Shown: one piece after another, positions 48,654 to 64,000 of the stretch
Layout: each line of letters starts with the position of its first letter
Numbering within the stretch: the first letter of the stretch is position 1
Assembly (NCBI RefSeq): GCF_050003625.1
Contig: NC_134399.1
Location: 37,402,671-37,466,670 of the forward strand
From: Haematobia irritans
Lineage: Eukaryota > Arthropoda > Insecta > Diptera > Muscidae
DNA length: 64,000 bases
Direction of reading: 5' to 3'
Made by a program: the position numbers and the translations under genes
Notes under the pieces: model-generated
Databases searched by the model: none
What the model was told of the DNA's origin: nothing
The model's input: only the letters and a program-made list of their open reading frames with translations

Positions 48654-49242
48654 TAGAAAATTTACTCAAAATTTTATTTATGTCCAAAATTTTTTGGAAC
48701 TTAGTCAATGTTTGTTTTTCTTTGTCTTTCATTTCTAGGGCGTATTCGAATTCAATGAACCTGGAGAGTTTAATTGCAATTAATTGAAAGCAGACAAGCG
48801 AAACAAATCTTCTTTAAGATAGATAATATGACCGTATTTTATTTTTACTTAGTTTAACAGACTAATGGCCAGTTTCTCATCCTCCGATTAATTTTAAGCG
48901 GAGGATAGACCTCCGGTTAGTAAAATTTTTGTATGGGATCAGCTGTTTTATCGACACGATAAATAATAACAAGACATTGAGAAACTGGCCCTAAAAATTT
49001 GTAAAAAAAATAAAAATTGACCATTTTGAAAAAAATGGTTTTACAAAAATGCTCTGAAATACGAACATCGTAACCAACTTCAGATCAAACATATGATCGA
49101 AATTAGACTGTTTTTTGTTAGTTACCCTTTTTCATTTTCTACCATTTCTTTGTCTTGAAAACCGATGTCAATTTGACAATCTATTGATGCGCAATCCTCA
49201 CTAAATATGAAATATGGTATTAGTGACATTTTATGGCACTTA
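48654..49242. other. Non-coding or decayed stretch
   Basis: A possible decayed exon on the minus strand (48750-48670, FIEFEYALEMKDKEKQTLTK) resembles the style of the unknown gene. Otherwise nothing is supported. Confidence 0.3.
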
Positions 49243-49498
49243 ACGCTTAGTACTAAGTTCGTTTCTGCGAAAAACGAATATCTTCATCTATCTCTGTAAA
49301 TAGGGTCTCAAACTCAGGGATGTTAACTTATTTATACGAAATAATATGCCTGCCTATTTTTTCGTGCGAAAAATCCAGGGTTGTATAAATATATGTCTGA
49401 ATATACTTAAAACAAAGATTTCGCATTTATTCCGCGCTAACGTTTTTTATATGGAGTATAACAGTTTTTCGTGCGAAAACGTGATCTTAGTACTAGGC
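49243..49498. mobile_element. MITE family C
   Basis: Ends ACGCTTAGTACTAAGTTCG and, inverted, GCCTAGTACTAAGATCACG, flanked by TTA (49240-49242 and 49499-49501). It shares the sub-terminal GTACTA with families A and B but has its own interior ('cgtttctgcgaaaaacga' / 'tttttcgtgcgaaaacg'). Confidence 0.6.
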
Positions 49499-49501
49499 TT
49501 A

Positions 49502-50541
49502 AACCGGGAACGCTTACGGGGTTTCCTCTAATTGATATTGCTCCCGGCAAGAGAATCTTTTTGTTCCCTTCAACAATATGGGATGGATGAGAATGAGCCG
49601 AAATACCATTGTTAAACAAATGAAAGAATGAAAACTTATATTCTGTTAAAAATGTTGAAAAGATTATCATTCAGAAAAATATATTAAATGGTAACCCTAA
49701 GAATCTTGAATCTAAATCTTGTAGCCCGTTGGACCAAAGATTATGGAGAACCGAAGATGGGAGATTGGCTTGCGTCAAACCAAATGTTGCATTTACCAGA
49801 TTAATTTAATACAATTTGGTTGCAGGCAAACATTGCGGGTTGTTTTCAATTTTATTTTTCACTTTCGTAAACGAGTTGAGAGAAGAGAATTCTCTGGCGT
49901 GGAACCTAAGTCAGCTGTTTTTTCTCGCCTAACTTTTGAATAATAGGTGTGTTAGGTAAAATTTAATTTAATAAAGTTAAAATTGTTGATGTAATTTGTT
50001 TTGATGTAATTTTTAATTTTGCGAAAAATAGACAGGCATGTTATTTTGCACAAATTGCTGTTATACTTAATGAACACGTAGTCGAACTCAACGTTATGAA
50101 GAAATGAAAAACAATTAAAATAATAGCTATAGTATTTATGAAAAAAATCTGAATGTTTATCAAATTGAGGGATATTTTTTTATTATAGCAGCGTGAAATT
50201 GATTGATTGTGGGTGAAAGGTTCAAAATTTTGCAAAGATTACGACAATTAGTAGTACTTTTTCTGATTTAAATCGATATTTTTGATTAATTGGCGGCGTG
50301 ACTCGTCGGATTTGTTGGTTAACACGAACATGTTCGCTGGTCTAAAGACGACTTTATCGAATTTGCGCCGTAAATTTTTTTTGAAGTATTAGTGAAGAGC
50401 AGTGAAATGTGGTAGGTGTCTAGTATTTATTTTTATTAGATTTAGAATAATTATAAAAAAATTGCAGTAGTTTTAAGTTTAGTTTTAGAGTCATTAGTGC
50501 CTTTTTATTAATTAAGTGAAAATGAAGTTTATTCTATGTAA
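49502..50541. other. Non-coding stretch
   Basis: About 1 kb of AT-rich sequence. Short ORFs only, none with recognisable domains. Confidence 0.4.
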
Positions 50542-51140
50542 AGGTGGGTATTAAGTTCGAGTTTAGCAGCTAAAATCGTCAACTTTTCACGATTACTTTT
50601 CTTTAATAATCCATTTTAAAGGCCGGTATGCACCTCTAGCGAAATTTTCGGTAGCAAAAATTTATTTAAGTCTACAACAAAAAAACATGGCTGTGTACAC
50701 AAATTTTAAACCAGCTAATCGCTTTTAAAAATTGTTAATATAGGTTCCAAATTTTCCCCAAATAAATTGTTTATTATTTACAGACCTTTTAAAACTTTTA
50801 CGCACACAATGATTGCAATAAATTAAATGTTTGCTGCCAAAATATGCTTTTGACAACCCTGTTATTTTCATTAGAGGTACGTACCAGCTTAAGAAATTGA
50901 ACGCTACCGAAAATTTCGCTAGCATAAATAGCAATGCAGTTCTTATGGGAATGAAATTTTTCGCTAGAAGTGCATACCGGCCTTAAGGAATATAAATTTT
51001 GTGAAAATTAGCTTTGGGATATTCCCCATCAAGTTATAATGAAATCTGCGACAAATATGTATAATTTTATGACGTTTTTTACTCATTTAGTTTTCACTTT
51101 AGTGAAAATTAGCGGCTAAACTCAAACTTAATACCCACCT
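50542..51140. mobile_element. MITE family A, copy 3, interrupted by a family D copy
   Basis: Ends AGGTGGGTATTAAGTTCGAG and, inverted, AGGTGGGTATTAAGTTTGAG, flanked by TAA (50539-50541 and 51141-51143). The family D element (50620-50984) sits within 'aataatccattttaaggaat'. Confidence 0.8.
50620..50984. mobile_element. MITE family D, copy 2, nested
   Basis: 365 bp with inverted ends AGGCCGGTATGCAC(C/T)TCTAG and TAA on both sides (50617-50619 and 50985-50987). The empty site is readable in family A copy 1 (3540-3550), confirming the 3-bp duplication. Confidence 0.85.
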
Positions 51141-51344
51141 TAAGGGGGAGAAGGTTAAAGGTGGTGGTGAGCACATCTTTTTCCTTTTACCTTCTGACAT
51201 AGAAGCACGAAAAAATGGTGCTACAATGTACAAGTGGATCCGGAGAAGCTTCCTGCAAGTGTTCGCGTTTGCAGTCGCCACTTTGAGGCAGATTGCGTGG
51301 GCCTTCGAAAGCTTCGGAAAGGAGCCATGCCAACATTGCTCCTA

Positions 51345-52543
51345 GGCAAGTAAACCATACTGTTGAAATTTTTGTCGGGCAATAAACGAGTACATTGTTA
51401 ACATTTGAATGAATTCTCACGCAAAAAAAATTGAAAATGTCAATTTTTTGATAATGAATGTATTGTCATACAAACGAATGTATTGTCATACAAACGAAAT
51501 TTCAAAAAGATAAAAATCCTTTTTTTTTGATAGTGATGGTATATGAGGTGATGTCATCAATGATGCCTGAACATAATGACGGCGATTACCGGCGGGCGAC
51601 TTTTCATTGAATATTTACCAATAAACACGTTTGAAAAATACTAAATTTCAATAATTTTTCAAACATTAAAATTTTTCAAACACATAAAAAAAAACAGACA
51701 TTACCCTCAACAGTAAAATTCAACACAATAGCAATATTATTTCAATTGTAATCCTCAAATTGAAATGCATAATAATTTCTCAAATAGCTTTCAATGTGAG
51801 ACAAATTAAAAATTAACATTGTTTCGAATATTTTCTAACCACAATTTGTATGAAAATCAATCCCAGTTCTAACTGAAAGTCAACACTAAATTTCTAGGGT
51901 TTTTGTAAATTTTATTAATTTTTTTCCAATTTTTTTATTTTTTCTACGAACTTCGTTGCACAAAGTAGTGTTGAAAACCATGTGTTTTTTTCGTTGCATT
52001 TCAGGGTAGTGTTTTCTCAAAGTTTTCTCCAATTATCTTTTCAAAGTTTTCGTCAACATTTTGGCAGTTTGGAAATAATTCGCAAACAATTTGAAAATGT
52101 ATTGAAGATGACCTGTTTCAAGTCAAGTTTAATTTATATTGAAAATGATATTTACCCTCAAACTGAAAAGGTGTTGCATTTCAAAAACGCTCATTACATT
52201 ACATTAATTACGTTACAAATACTTTTCAACCAAAATTATATCCACAAAAAATTATATCGACACTTCTAATTGTAAGTCAAAGTTTTCTCATATTATCTTT
52301 AACATATTTTTTACCATATTTACAGCTATATACAAAATTATAATATATTGATTTTTTAAGGATTACCTTAGAATTGCATTATAATTTTAGACATAGAATT
52401 GCATTATAATTTAACACAATAGCAATAACTATTCAAAGTGGTAGTTAAATTGAATAATCATTGCTGTTGACTAAAATTAAATTTTTTGCAATATTAGAAC
52501 ATGTAGCAATATAGCGATACTAACAATCATTTATTTTTCATAG
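51345..52543. other. Intron-like stretch between THAP exons
   Basis: AT-rich. Contains repeated 'caaagttttctc' words at 52017-52045 and 52275, and short ORFs without similarity. A donor resembling GCAAGT follows the first THAP exon. Confidence 0.4.
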
Positions 52544-53781
52544 GACATAATAATGCCGACATTTATTTGTCAAACATGGAACTGAACGTTCGGAAGCGGG
52601 TTTGTGCCGTGAAAGGTTGTCATGTAACTTCGCTTACATCCAAGATGTACTCCTTTCCGGCAGACGAAGCTACTAGGAGCAATTGGGAACGCGTCTGCTG
52701 CCTAAAAGAGGCGTTGCAGAAATTGAAGAAGTTATTTATTTGCCCAAAGCATTTCGCTAAGGAAATGGTTGGTCCAAGTCGTTTGGCAGAGGACGCATTT
52801 CCCATTTATTTTCTAGGTATGAACAAATGCCTAGTGATAGATGAGGAAATTGTGATGAAAATGGAAATTGGAGAAGAAGTTCTTACTTCCCCCCAAATTC
52901 ATTCTACTCCATCCTTTGCAATCGATGAGGGGCAATTGATTGACGGGGGAAGTTGTGTCGACGATAGGATTAAGCGAAAACTACATTTTGATGAGGAGTT
53001 AGACGTACGGCCTGGTACATCCAAGGAATACAGAGGCGTGAACGTCAAAGTGGAGCCTGACACATATCCACAAACGCCAACTTTATTCCGGAGTAGGGAA
53101 CAGTTTTTAGTGGACAAGTACTTCGAGCGCTCGAAATGGACAAGAGTACAAGAAGAAGAGGCTAGGAAGGAGAATGACGAACTCCGCAAACAGATACACA
53201 GCCCGAGGAAGGAAATGGAGAAGGTGGAAGAGAAAAACAAGAGTTTGGAAGAAGAACTCAGATGTCTTCGAGCAAATGCTGTAGACACTAGAAACGCCTC
53301 TCCAAGTGCTAAAGTTTTTGCTAACCTCATCTGCAAACCTGGGCGAAATAAATATTTGCAGGAAGAATGCAATATTACGCTCAATATGTACTTCAAATGC
53401 CCTAGAGCCTTAGATTATATGAGGGAGGAGGAGAATTTTGCATTGCCAAATCGGAGAACCATACGATCGTGGGTTCCCATAAATAGTATCAAACCTGGTA
53501 TCGACCAACGTGTTGTGAAGGGTTTAGGTTAGGTTAGGTTAAAGTGGCAGCCCGATTAAGATTCAGGCTCACTTAGACTATTCAGTCCATTGTGATACCA
53601 CATTAACTAAAAGTACCTATTACATATGGGCACTTCTAGTTTTAACCGCTGAACCTTCTCGATTATTTTTCTTCGCTGAACCAACCAGATTGTTCCAAAA
53701 ACATTAGCAGACTGCTTAAGTTAACGTTTTCCAGATCCGCCAGTAATCTGAAGCTATATGCTTCTAAAAGTTGCTTGCGCT

Positions 53782-54540
53782 TTACAATGCAGGACACTCG
53801 CACAAGAGGTGTTTAATTGATTCATTTTCCTCCGCATCATGACAGCTCATACAATAGTCATTATACTTCGAGCCAATAGTTTTTGCAAAATCGCCTATCA
53901 GGCAGCGACACGTTATAGCAGATATCAGGAGTGATATCTGACGTCTCGAGAACATTAGCATATCTAGTGTGCGGTTTAAGTTGAAATGGGGCCATATTTG
54001 CTTGGTGTCGTTACAACCCTTGCAATTCTCCCATCGAACATTTGCCATCATAACAGCCTTCTCACGCAGTATGAGCTTGCAGGTAGCTAGGGGCATACCA
54101 ACAAATTCTAGTTCCCCTGGAATATGTAAAGTAGTCCCTAGCCTTGCCAACTCATCCGCTTCGCAGTTCCCCGGTATGTTCCTATGGCCAGGCACCCATA
54201 TTAGGTGAATATTGTACTGCTCAGCCATCTCATTGAGAGATTTGCGGCAGCCGATGGCCGTTTTCGAGTTGAGGAACACAGATTCCAAGGATTTTATTAC
54301 AGGTTGACTGTCTGAGTATATATTAATGCCCACATTTTTTGGAACATTACTTCTCAGCCAATTCGCCACCTCCCTTATTGCTAATATTTCAGCCTGAAAA
54401 ACACTACAGTGATTAGGTAATCTTTTCGCTATTCGAAGTTCCAGATCATTAGAATATACTCCGAACCCCACTTGTCCATCTAATTTGGAGCCATCAGTGT
54501 AGAAATCTATATATTCTTTATTCCCCGGGGTCTGTGTGCA
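53782..54540 (-). pseudogene. RNase H domain of the deleted LINE
   Basis: Minus-strand reading [58 protein letters not shown] keeps the four acidic RNase H residues. It ends with the CMSCHDAEENES...CECPAL cysteine segment. It is fused to the endonuclease part through a deletion and a stop. Confidence 0.8.
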
Positions 54541-54588
54541 CCACGCTGTTGGGGATTAGAGTCTCAAACGTACGTAGTACGTAGAGTC

Positions 54589-55005
54589 TCAAACGTACGT
54601 AGTACGCAAAATAAACTCTCCCCTTGCATTATTTTCACTACTTCCCCATATAATATGATGTGCATTCGCATCGCATCCCATAATGAGTTTCGTCTTTGTT
54701 TTCAGTGACTCCTCCACTAAGGTCTTAACGGCACATGGAGGCATCTCCCTGTCATGTCCCATGTAGACCGAAGATACCCAATATTTGCATTTGACTATTT
54801 CTAAACTGGCAACGACAGTGTCTGTATTGCACATTGAAGGAATCAGAAACAAGTTGAGCTCGTTTTTAGCAATTATACAGGCTCGATTTACATCATTACC
54901 AGTATACTGCAATAGTTTCAACTTTGGTGAGTTCTGAGGCAATAGAAATCTCTTCTCGCATACGGTGTCTATCCATGTCTTCAACTTTGGTATCCATGTC
55001 TTCAA
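54589..55005 (-). pseudogene. Endonuclease domain of the deleted LINE (ORF2 start)
   Basis: Apurinic-like endonuclease segment with LKLLQYTGNDVNRACIIAKN, KYWVSSVYMGHDREMP and LIMGCDANAHHIIWGSSENN. The family's D-x-N-x-H catalytic signature (CDANAHH) is present. The frame stops at the deletion junction. Confidence 0.7.
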
Positions 55006-56029
55006 CTTTGGTATCTCCCTCGACTTCGCAAGAGGATCCGCTTACTTCTGATTCAGACAGAGGCTTGTCCATTTCTGAATCCTTTAGCTGATCGTTTTTA
55101 TATACCTTCATTTGGATATAATGAAAGCCATAACATACACGGCCCTGGGACATTGCTAGATGTGGCAAAGACTGAGTGTTCAATATAAACACTGCATGCC
55201 GTCTTGGTCCATCCACTTCATCCAAACGGCCAACCTTCCAATCAGCTGTTGGAAGATCTGGATTGCATCATTTCAGTCTATTTAAAATAGATTCAGGGTC
55301 AGAAGGGTTTGCAGGTATCCACGCATATTCTCTAGGTCTAGCCGGTATGTCTTTCTTCTCGACTAACTCTAGAGCAGCTCCTTCCCAAACTTCACCAATT
55401 AGTATCAGAGCAGCTTTAAAACATTCTATAGACCTTTGGTCCTCAAATGCGACTAGCTCAAATCGTCCTTGATACCAACCAGCCTCTTGGTGTCGAGGAT
55501 CTGGACCGGGAAACTTTTCCAGCACCTGCGAGTAGACAACAGACAGAGCATTCTCAATTTCCCCCCATTTTTGCTTTGGAACCATACCGTCCAATGCTCC
55601 TTTATTAATGATAGCCACAACAAGGCTGTCTTTAGCAACTGAGGCAAACGATCTTTGATCCCTTTTGGAGTATGGCAGCTCATCCGGTGATCGTTCCCTT
55701 TTTCCAGTCTCAAGAATTCCTTGAGCCCATTTTAAGGAATCGCTTTGTTTAGCCGACAGCGTGCTTGGGTCGACTGATCCTAACTTCTTTAGGATAAACA
55801 AAGCATTTCTGCGTTCCTTGAATCTCTTTCGTGAGGGATTACCTCCTTTTGATGTCGTTACCTTAGAAAAAGTACGACTTGTCAAAGTGTCGCCACCTGT
55901 CGACCCGTCTACAGGTCGACTAATTGGGCCTAACTCTTGGTCATTGCCCAAATTTATAACTCCAGTCGATACCCGTCCATTGGGCCCTGAAGTTAGCAAC
56001 CCAGTGGATGACTTTGAATTTCGCTGCAT
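54896..56029 (-). pseudogene. LINE ORF1 (DUF4780-like) with one stop
   Basis: Starts MQRNSKSSTGLLTSGPNG. It has a basic segment (NPSRKRFKERRNALFILKKL) and a DUF4780-like domain (VAIINKGALDGMVPKQKWGE, RFELVAFEDQRSIECFKAAL). An in-frame TGA at 55270-55268 interrupts it, after which the same frame continues through GRLDEVDGPRRHAVFILNTQ to an acidic tail with a VEDMDTK duplication. Apart from this stop it would be about 377 codons. Confidence 0.75.
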
Positions 56030-57703
56030 GGTGGCTTAATATCCCACCACACTTGAAATTCTTAGTAGGTACCTATTACGACGAGTTTATCCGCTATTAA
56101 AAAACACGTCCGTACCGTTCGACGGTTGTATTATTTGTGAAGGGTTTGAAACAATTAGTTTCTCAGATGGAAGTGAGGGATAGGCATGCAATTCTCCTCT
56201 TTGACGAGATGGCAATTAGGATGGAGATGACATATAATAAGGATTTGGACAGATTTGAAGGCCTTGAAAATGATGGCGAAGGCAACAGGACTTCAAAAGT
56301 GGCCTCGAAAGTCCTTGTTGTAATGGTTAAAGGTGCGTTTAAGCCCTGGAAGTATGCATGTAGTCATTACTTCACGAAAAACGGGTACACTGGCGAAAAT
56401 TTTGTAAATTAAAAAAAAAAATATTAATGTCTTACAAAAATAGTGCCCTTTAAGAATAATTTGTCTCATTGGAGACCAGGCAGGGAGCAACTGCAAACTC
56501 TTTAGTAATTTGCTCAACTCCGATAGTCGTCATTATTTCCTCCACGAGGGACATCGCATTTATATGTTCCATGATGTTCCTCACATTTTTAAAGAGTTGA
56601 GGAATGCCCTGTTAGCACAAGACATTAAAACACCAGAAGGTTATGCCAGTTGGAATGTCATAAAAGAGTTTTATAAGATTGATTCCCAATCTAGCTCTGC
56701 TCGTCTAGCACCAAAATTGGCACATGCACATATATATCCTAATACATTCCAAAAAAATGAATGTTACAATGTGCGCTCAAGTAATGAGCAGAACCACTGC
56801 CGCAGGAATTTTGTTTCTTCATGACACTAAACATTTCCGAAATGTTCCCCCAGTTGAGAGAAATGCAGTTGTGACTGCTAATTTTCTGAAAAAAAGTCAA
56901 TGACGGTTTCAATTTGAGCAATGGACGCTCATTTCAACACAAAAATCCAAATAAACGTCCAATAACACGTAGCAATGATATATTGCGTAAAATGTCTGAC
57001 TTTACGGCATTTTTGAAAACTTTGCAAATGGCAAATTATACGCTAAGCAAAAAAATTTTATTGGATACTTCGAAGCCATCATGGATATGACAGACTATAT
57101 TTTCGAATCTATGCCAGAGATTACATTTCATGCCCAAGGCCGCTTTAACCAGGATGCTCTGGAAAATTTCTTCGCTCGAGTTAGATCTCGAGGTGGCAAT
57201 AGTAATCACCCGTCCGCTGGGGAGTTTTCTGTAACAATGTCTCATTTGTGTTCGATGTCATTTGTGAACAATTCGAATCAAATGTCGAATTGCGAAGACG
57301 ATTGCGACTAGGGTTTAAACAGCCAACTTCCGCCTGTTATTGGTTTGTTATCTGATGGCGATGAAGAACAAATAACGCCAATGGCAAAGGAAGTTGGCAC
57401 TTGCAATAAGATAATGGTGGGTGAATGGAACTCAGATAGCATCAGCTTGAGCGAGGACGAATTCGAAATATCTTAATCGAATGATGACGAAGAGGCATCA
57501 ACAGTTGAAGATAATATGAGTGTCGTTACCCTTACAGCGGAGGAAGGCAGTATCCATACAGCTGTAACCCAAACGGCAGATGAGATATATGGATTAGGAA
57601 ACTTTCTGGGGCAAATTTCGAGAAATGAAGAAGCTGCATTGAGATGTTTTGCTGGATACAATGTTCAGTTTTACTTGACCACAATGATTATTTTACAACT
57701 ATA

Positions 57704-58121
57704 GGGCTGTTTTCTTATAGCGCTGGATACCCTAAGCCGTGAAGGACTAAAAGAAAACAGAGTACTCGTTTATCCAGGACATCTCCAAAAATATGCAACA
57801 CTGTCATCAGCTGTTCAAAAACAATCACAGAAAAGAAGTGAAATCTTGCATTTTTAATGTATGAAATGCTCCAATTAGTAATAAATATTTACTGCTGTGA
57901 TTATTTGTGACACTATACCACTTTGAATTTCATGTTTTTCGATAAATTAGTCACAATAAAGTGCTATTGTGAATCGATGAAGCGTCACTTTATCAAAACA
58001 CAATCTGGCAAGATCGGCGCGACTTGCACTGATGAGATGTTCTGGATAGAACACCAGTGCAACGATGTTCTGGATAGCCCATACAAATGTTGTATCCAGT
58101 GCAAAAAGAAAACAGCCCTTA
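57704..58121. mobile_element. Terminal-inverted-repeat element of about 418 bp
   Basis: Ends AGGGCTGTTTTCTTATAGCG(CTGGATAC) and, inverted, AGGGCTGTTTTCTTTTTGCA(CTGGATAC), flanked by TAT on each side. No ORF of note. It directly abuts the end of the P-like gene. Confidence 0.65.
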
Positions 58122-58510
58122 TCTTAAAATTCACTTTTCTAATAGTTTGAAGGGGCTCTTATCCTGCCAGCATTTCAAAGTTCCATTTCATCCTCATCGC
58201 TACCACAGACTCGTGACACTACAACAATCGCCAACTGTGATGGGCAGAAGCGTATAAAAAAGGAAAACAATACATGAAAGTATTTTCCCATCACTATTGC
58301 TACAATAGCCATTTTATATTTGTGAAACGCCAAGCGCAACTAATTATAAATTTTTTTAATAAAAATGAAAATTATGTGCTGAAGACATAGTTATTTCGCT
58401 TAAAAGTGATAGTTTTTCAGATATTTTTCCAGACACGGTGCCTCCATCAAGAATAAACACTGATAGACGCCGAATATAGCAACTTATAAATCAACATAAT
58501 TCCTTTTTAA

Positions 58511-58728
58511 AGGTGAGTACTATGTTCGAGTTTTTCACCAAAACACTAAATTAACATTAAAGTGTTATGAAGACGATAACATTTTTATCAAGTCTCTGCA
58601 AATTATGGATGGAAAAGATCCAAGGAATTGATTGCAAATAATTTTATATATCTAAATTAGTTATTTAAAAAAAGTAACCGTGAAAACAAGCTGGTTTTCA
58701 GCTTGAAAGCTGAACATAGTACTCAGCT
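58511..58728. mobile_element. MITE family B, copy 5
   Basis: Ends AGGTGAGTACTATG and CATAGTACTCAGCT with TAA on both sides (58508-58510 and 58729-58731). Same orientation as copy 3. Confidence 0.8.
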
Positions 58729-58731
58729 TAA

Positions 58732-59573
58732 AGCATTCTGTTCAATGTGTATTTATTCGTATACATTTTATTCTCAGAAGTGCCGTCAAAATCAAAAAAT
58801 GTTGGCAAGCTATTGGCGTCGTTCTAAATTTATCTAAAAAGGCACCTAATAATTGCACTCATGCGGTACCTTCTTGTAGTAACTTGGCGTGGTACGACTT
58901 CTCAATAGTGACGGCACTTTTGCGACGAGTTTCAGATATCGTATACGACTGTTTTCGTCGTTGTGGGGATTCTCAGAAGTGCCGTCAAATTCAAAAAATG
59001 TTGGCAGGGTAAGTGGGGAACTTCTCTGCACTGAACTAATATACTGGATTGGGATTAAGGTCCCCTCAATGTCATCTAGAAATTATCGATTCCTCTTCAT
59101 TGAGTATCCGAACTAATTTTTTTAAGAATTATATTTGTTGAAGGGTTATTATCCGGCGTGATTGTTATATTTCTTATACGAAACCTTTTTCCTACCAAAA
59201 AAGGAGATGTGTTTATATCCGTTACCTACTGAACTTTAGTACAAATTTTGAGCAAACATTTATAAAAAGCAAAGAATGCAACTCTACCATTTTACCTGCC
59301 ATGAACTGAAAGCGACATCTGTGCATCAAAAATGAACATCTTTTATTAAAACAGATGTTTTCGTTTTTACCAATTAGAAGCACTCTACATTGTTTGTCGA
59401 TAACAGAGTTCATAAACAAATTCACGGATTTTGTCAATTGTTTACATCCATACTCGGCATATAATTCAAGTGGTCTTACAAATTGCTTGTATTTCAATTA
59501 TATGGTGTTCCCAGTGCAATGTTTTAGTTGATATAATAAAAAACGGTTTCCATTGTGAACCCTGATCAGCGCA
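58732..59573. other. Intergenic region upstream of the ZAD gene
   Basis: A phrase 'tctcagaagtgccgtcaaa' + 'tcaaaaaatgttggca' occurs twice (about 58775 and 58972), with 'tgcgg/cgtggtacgacttct' between, suggesting a small repeat element. 59150-59573 contains the presumed 5' UTR of the zinc-finger gene. Nothing else is supported. Confidence 0.45.

Positions 59574-64000
<4,427 letters not shown>

Larger units (their letters stand above)
53526..56134 (-). mobile_element. RNase-H LINE with RT deleted, inserted in the P-like gene
   Basis: Flanked by a 13-bp duplication TTGTGAAGGGTTT (53513-53525 and 56135-56147). Minus-strand order: 5' UTR, ORF1, ORF2 endonuclease, an internal deletion removing all reverse transcriptase motifs (junction near 54558-54606), RNase H, then a 3' tail of tggcagcc-type sequence and CCTAA repeats. 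The ORF1 type and RNase H domain suggest the LOA/I group. Full 5' ends are rare, which makes this copy useful for defining the family. Confidence 0.85.
51203..57700 (+). pseudogene. THAP/P-element-type transposase gene, decayed and interrupted
   Basis: Exon 51203-51344 encodes the second half of a THAP zinc finger (EKLPASVRVCSRHFEADCVG, then KGAMPTLLLG). Exon 52544-53525 encodes a complete second THAP domain (CAVKGC ... NWERVC ... ICPKHF ... AFPIYFLG), a coiled coil, and the FALPNRRTIRSW...KPGI segment. After a 2.6-kb LINE insertion the frame resumes at 56148 (LKQLVSQMEVRDRHAILLFD, EMAIR), the first acidic catalytic region of P-type transposases. Next come HRIYMFHDVPHIFKELRNAL, WNVIKEFYKIDS, a +1 frameshift at about 56755 (FQKMNVTMCAQVMSRTTAAG), then after several breaks QDALENFFARVRSRGGNSNH. 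The last part (about 57480-57700) is acidic with CFAGYNV. P-type transposases cut DNA using GTP as cofactor. This copy has at least four breaks. Whether it is a transposon or a domesticated host gene that died is open. Confidence 0.8.

Overview
The window is eukaryotic DNA from a higher fly. It is AT-rich, its genes have short GT-AG introns, and it carries a clear orthologue of Drosophila small optic lobes (sol). The repeat content (rosa-type and D37E-type mariners, I-like LINEs, a tRNA-derived SINE, swarms of MITEs, 'gggagctatatctaaatc'-type repeats) points to a calyptrate (house-fly-like) genome. The species cannot be named from the sequence alone.

Layout. 1-3012: a two-exon RING/coiled-coil gene on the minus strand. 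3013-5054: a chain of MITEs. 5055-7844 (minus): a four-exon ERMARD homologue. 8673-9148 (minus): a four-exon acylphosphatase with a 17-nt microexon. 10775-27690 (plus): sol, nine exons joining in frame to 1,632 codons; its 8-kb second intron holds a hAT-type element, two mariner relics, a SINE and AT-rich MITEs. 27691-30710: LINE and MITE relics and a captured scrap of a sol exon. 30711-35540 (plus): RBM25, nine exons, 930 codons, with RRM, RE/RD-rich middle and C-terminal PWI domain. 35541-38266: Jockey-like LINE relics and a roughly 139-bp tandem repeat. 38267-44065 (minus): a nearly full-length but defective I-like LINE bounded by an 18-bp target-site duplication. 44066-51142: an accessory zone with LINE ends, an unrecognised repetitive exon array that is partly duplicated, long TA arrays and a P-element-like fragment. 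51203-57700 (plus): a decayed THAP/P-element-type transposase gene split by an internally deleted LINE. 59574 to the window end (plus): a ZAD-C2H2 zinc-finger gene with at least 15 fingers, running off the right edge.

The host genes look functionally independent (ubiquitin signalling, ER-associated protein, acylphosphatase, calpain, splicing factor, transcription factor). The most informative material is in the repeats. A set of MITE families with related ends is flanked by TTA/TAA triplets and in one place forms a chain sharing single TTA triplets. A SINE has the same 3' tail as a resident RNase-H LINE. Several nested insertions have readable target duplications. I saw no CRISPR array, rRNA or stand-alone tRNA gene. 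All homology calls rest on recognition by eye, without database searches.
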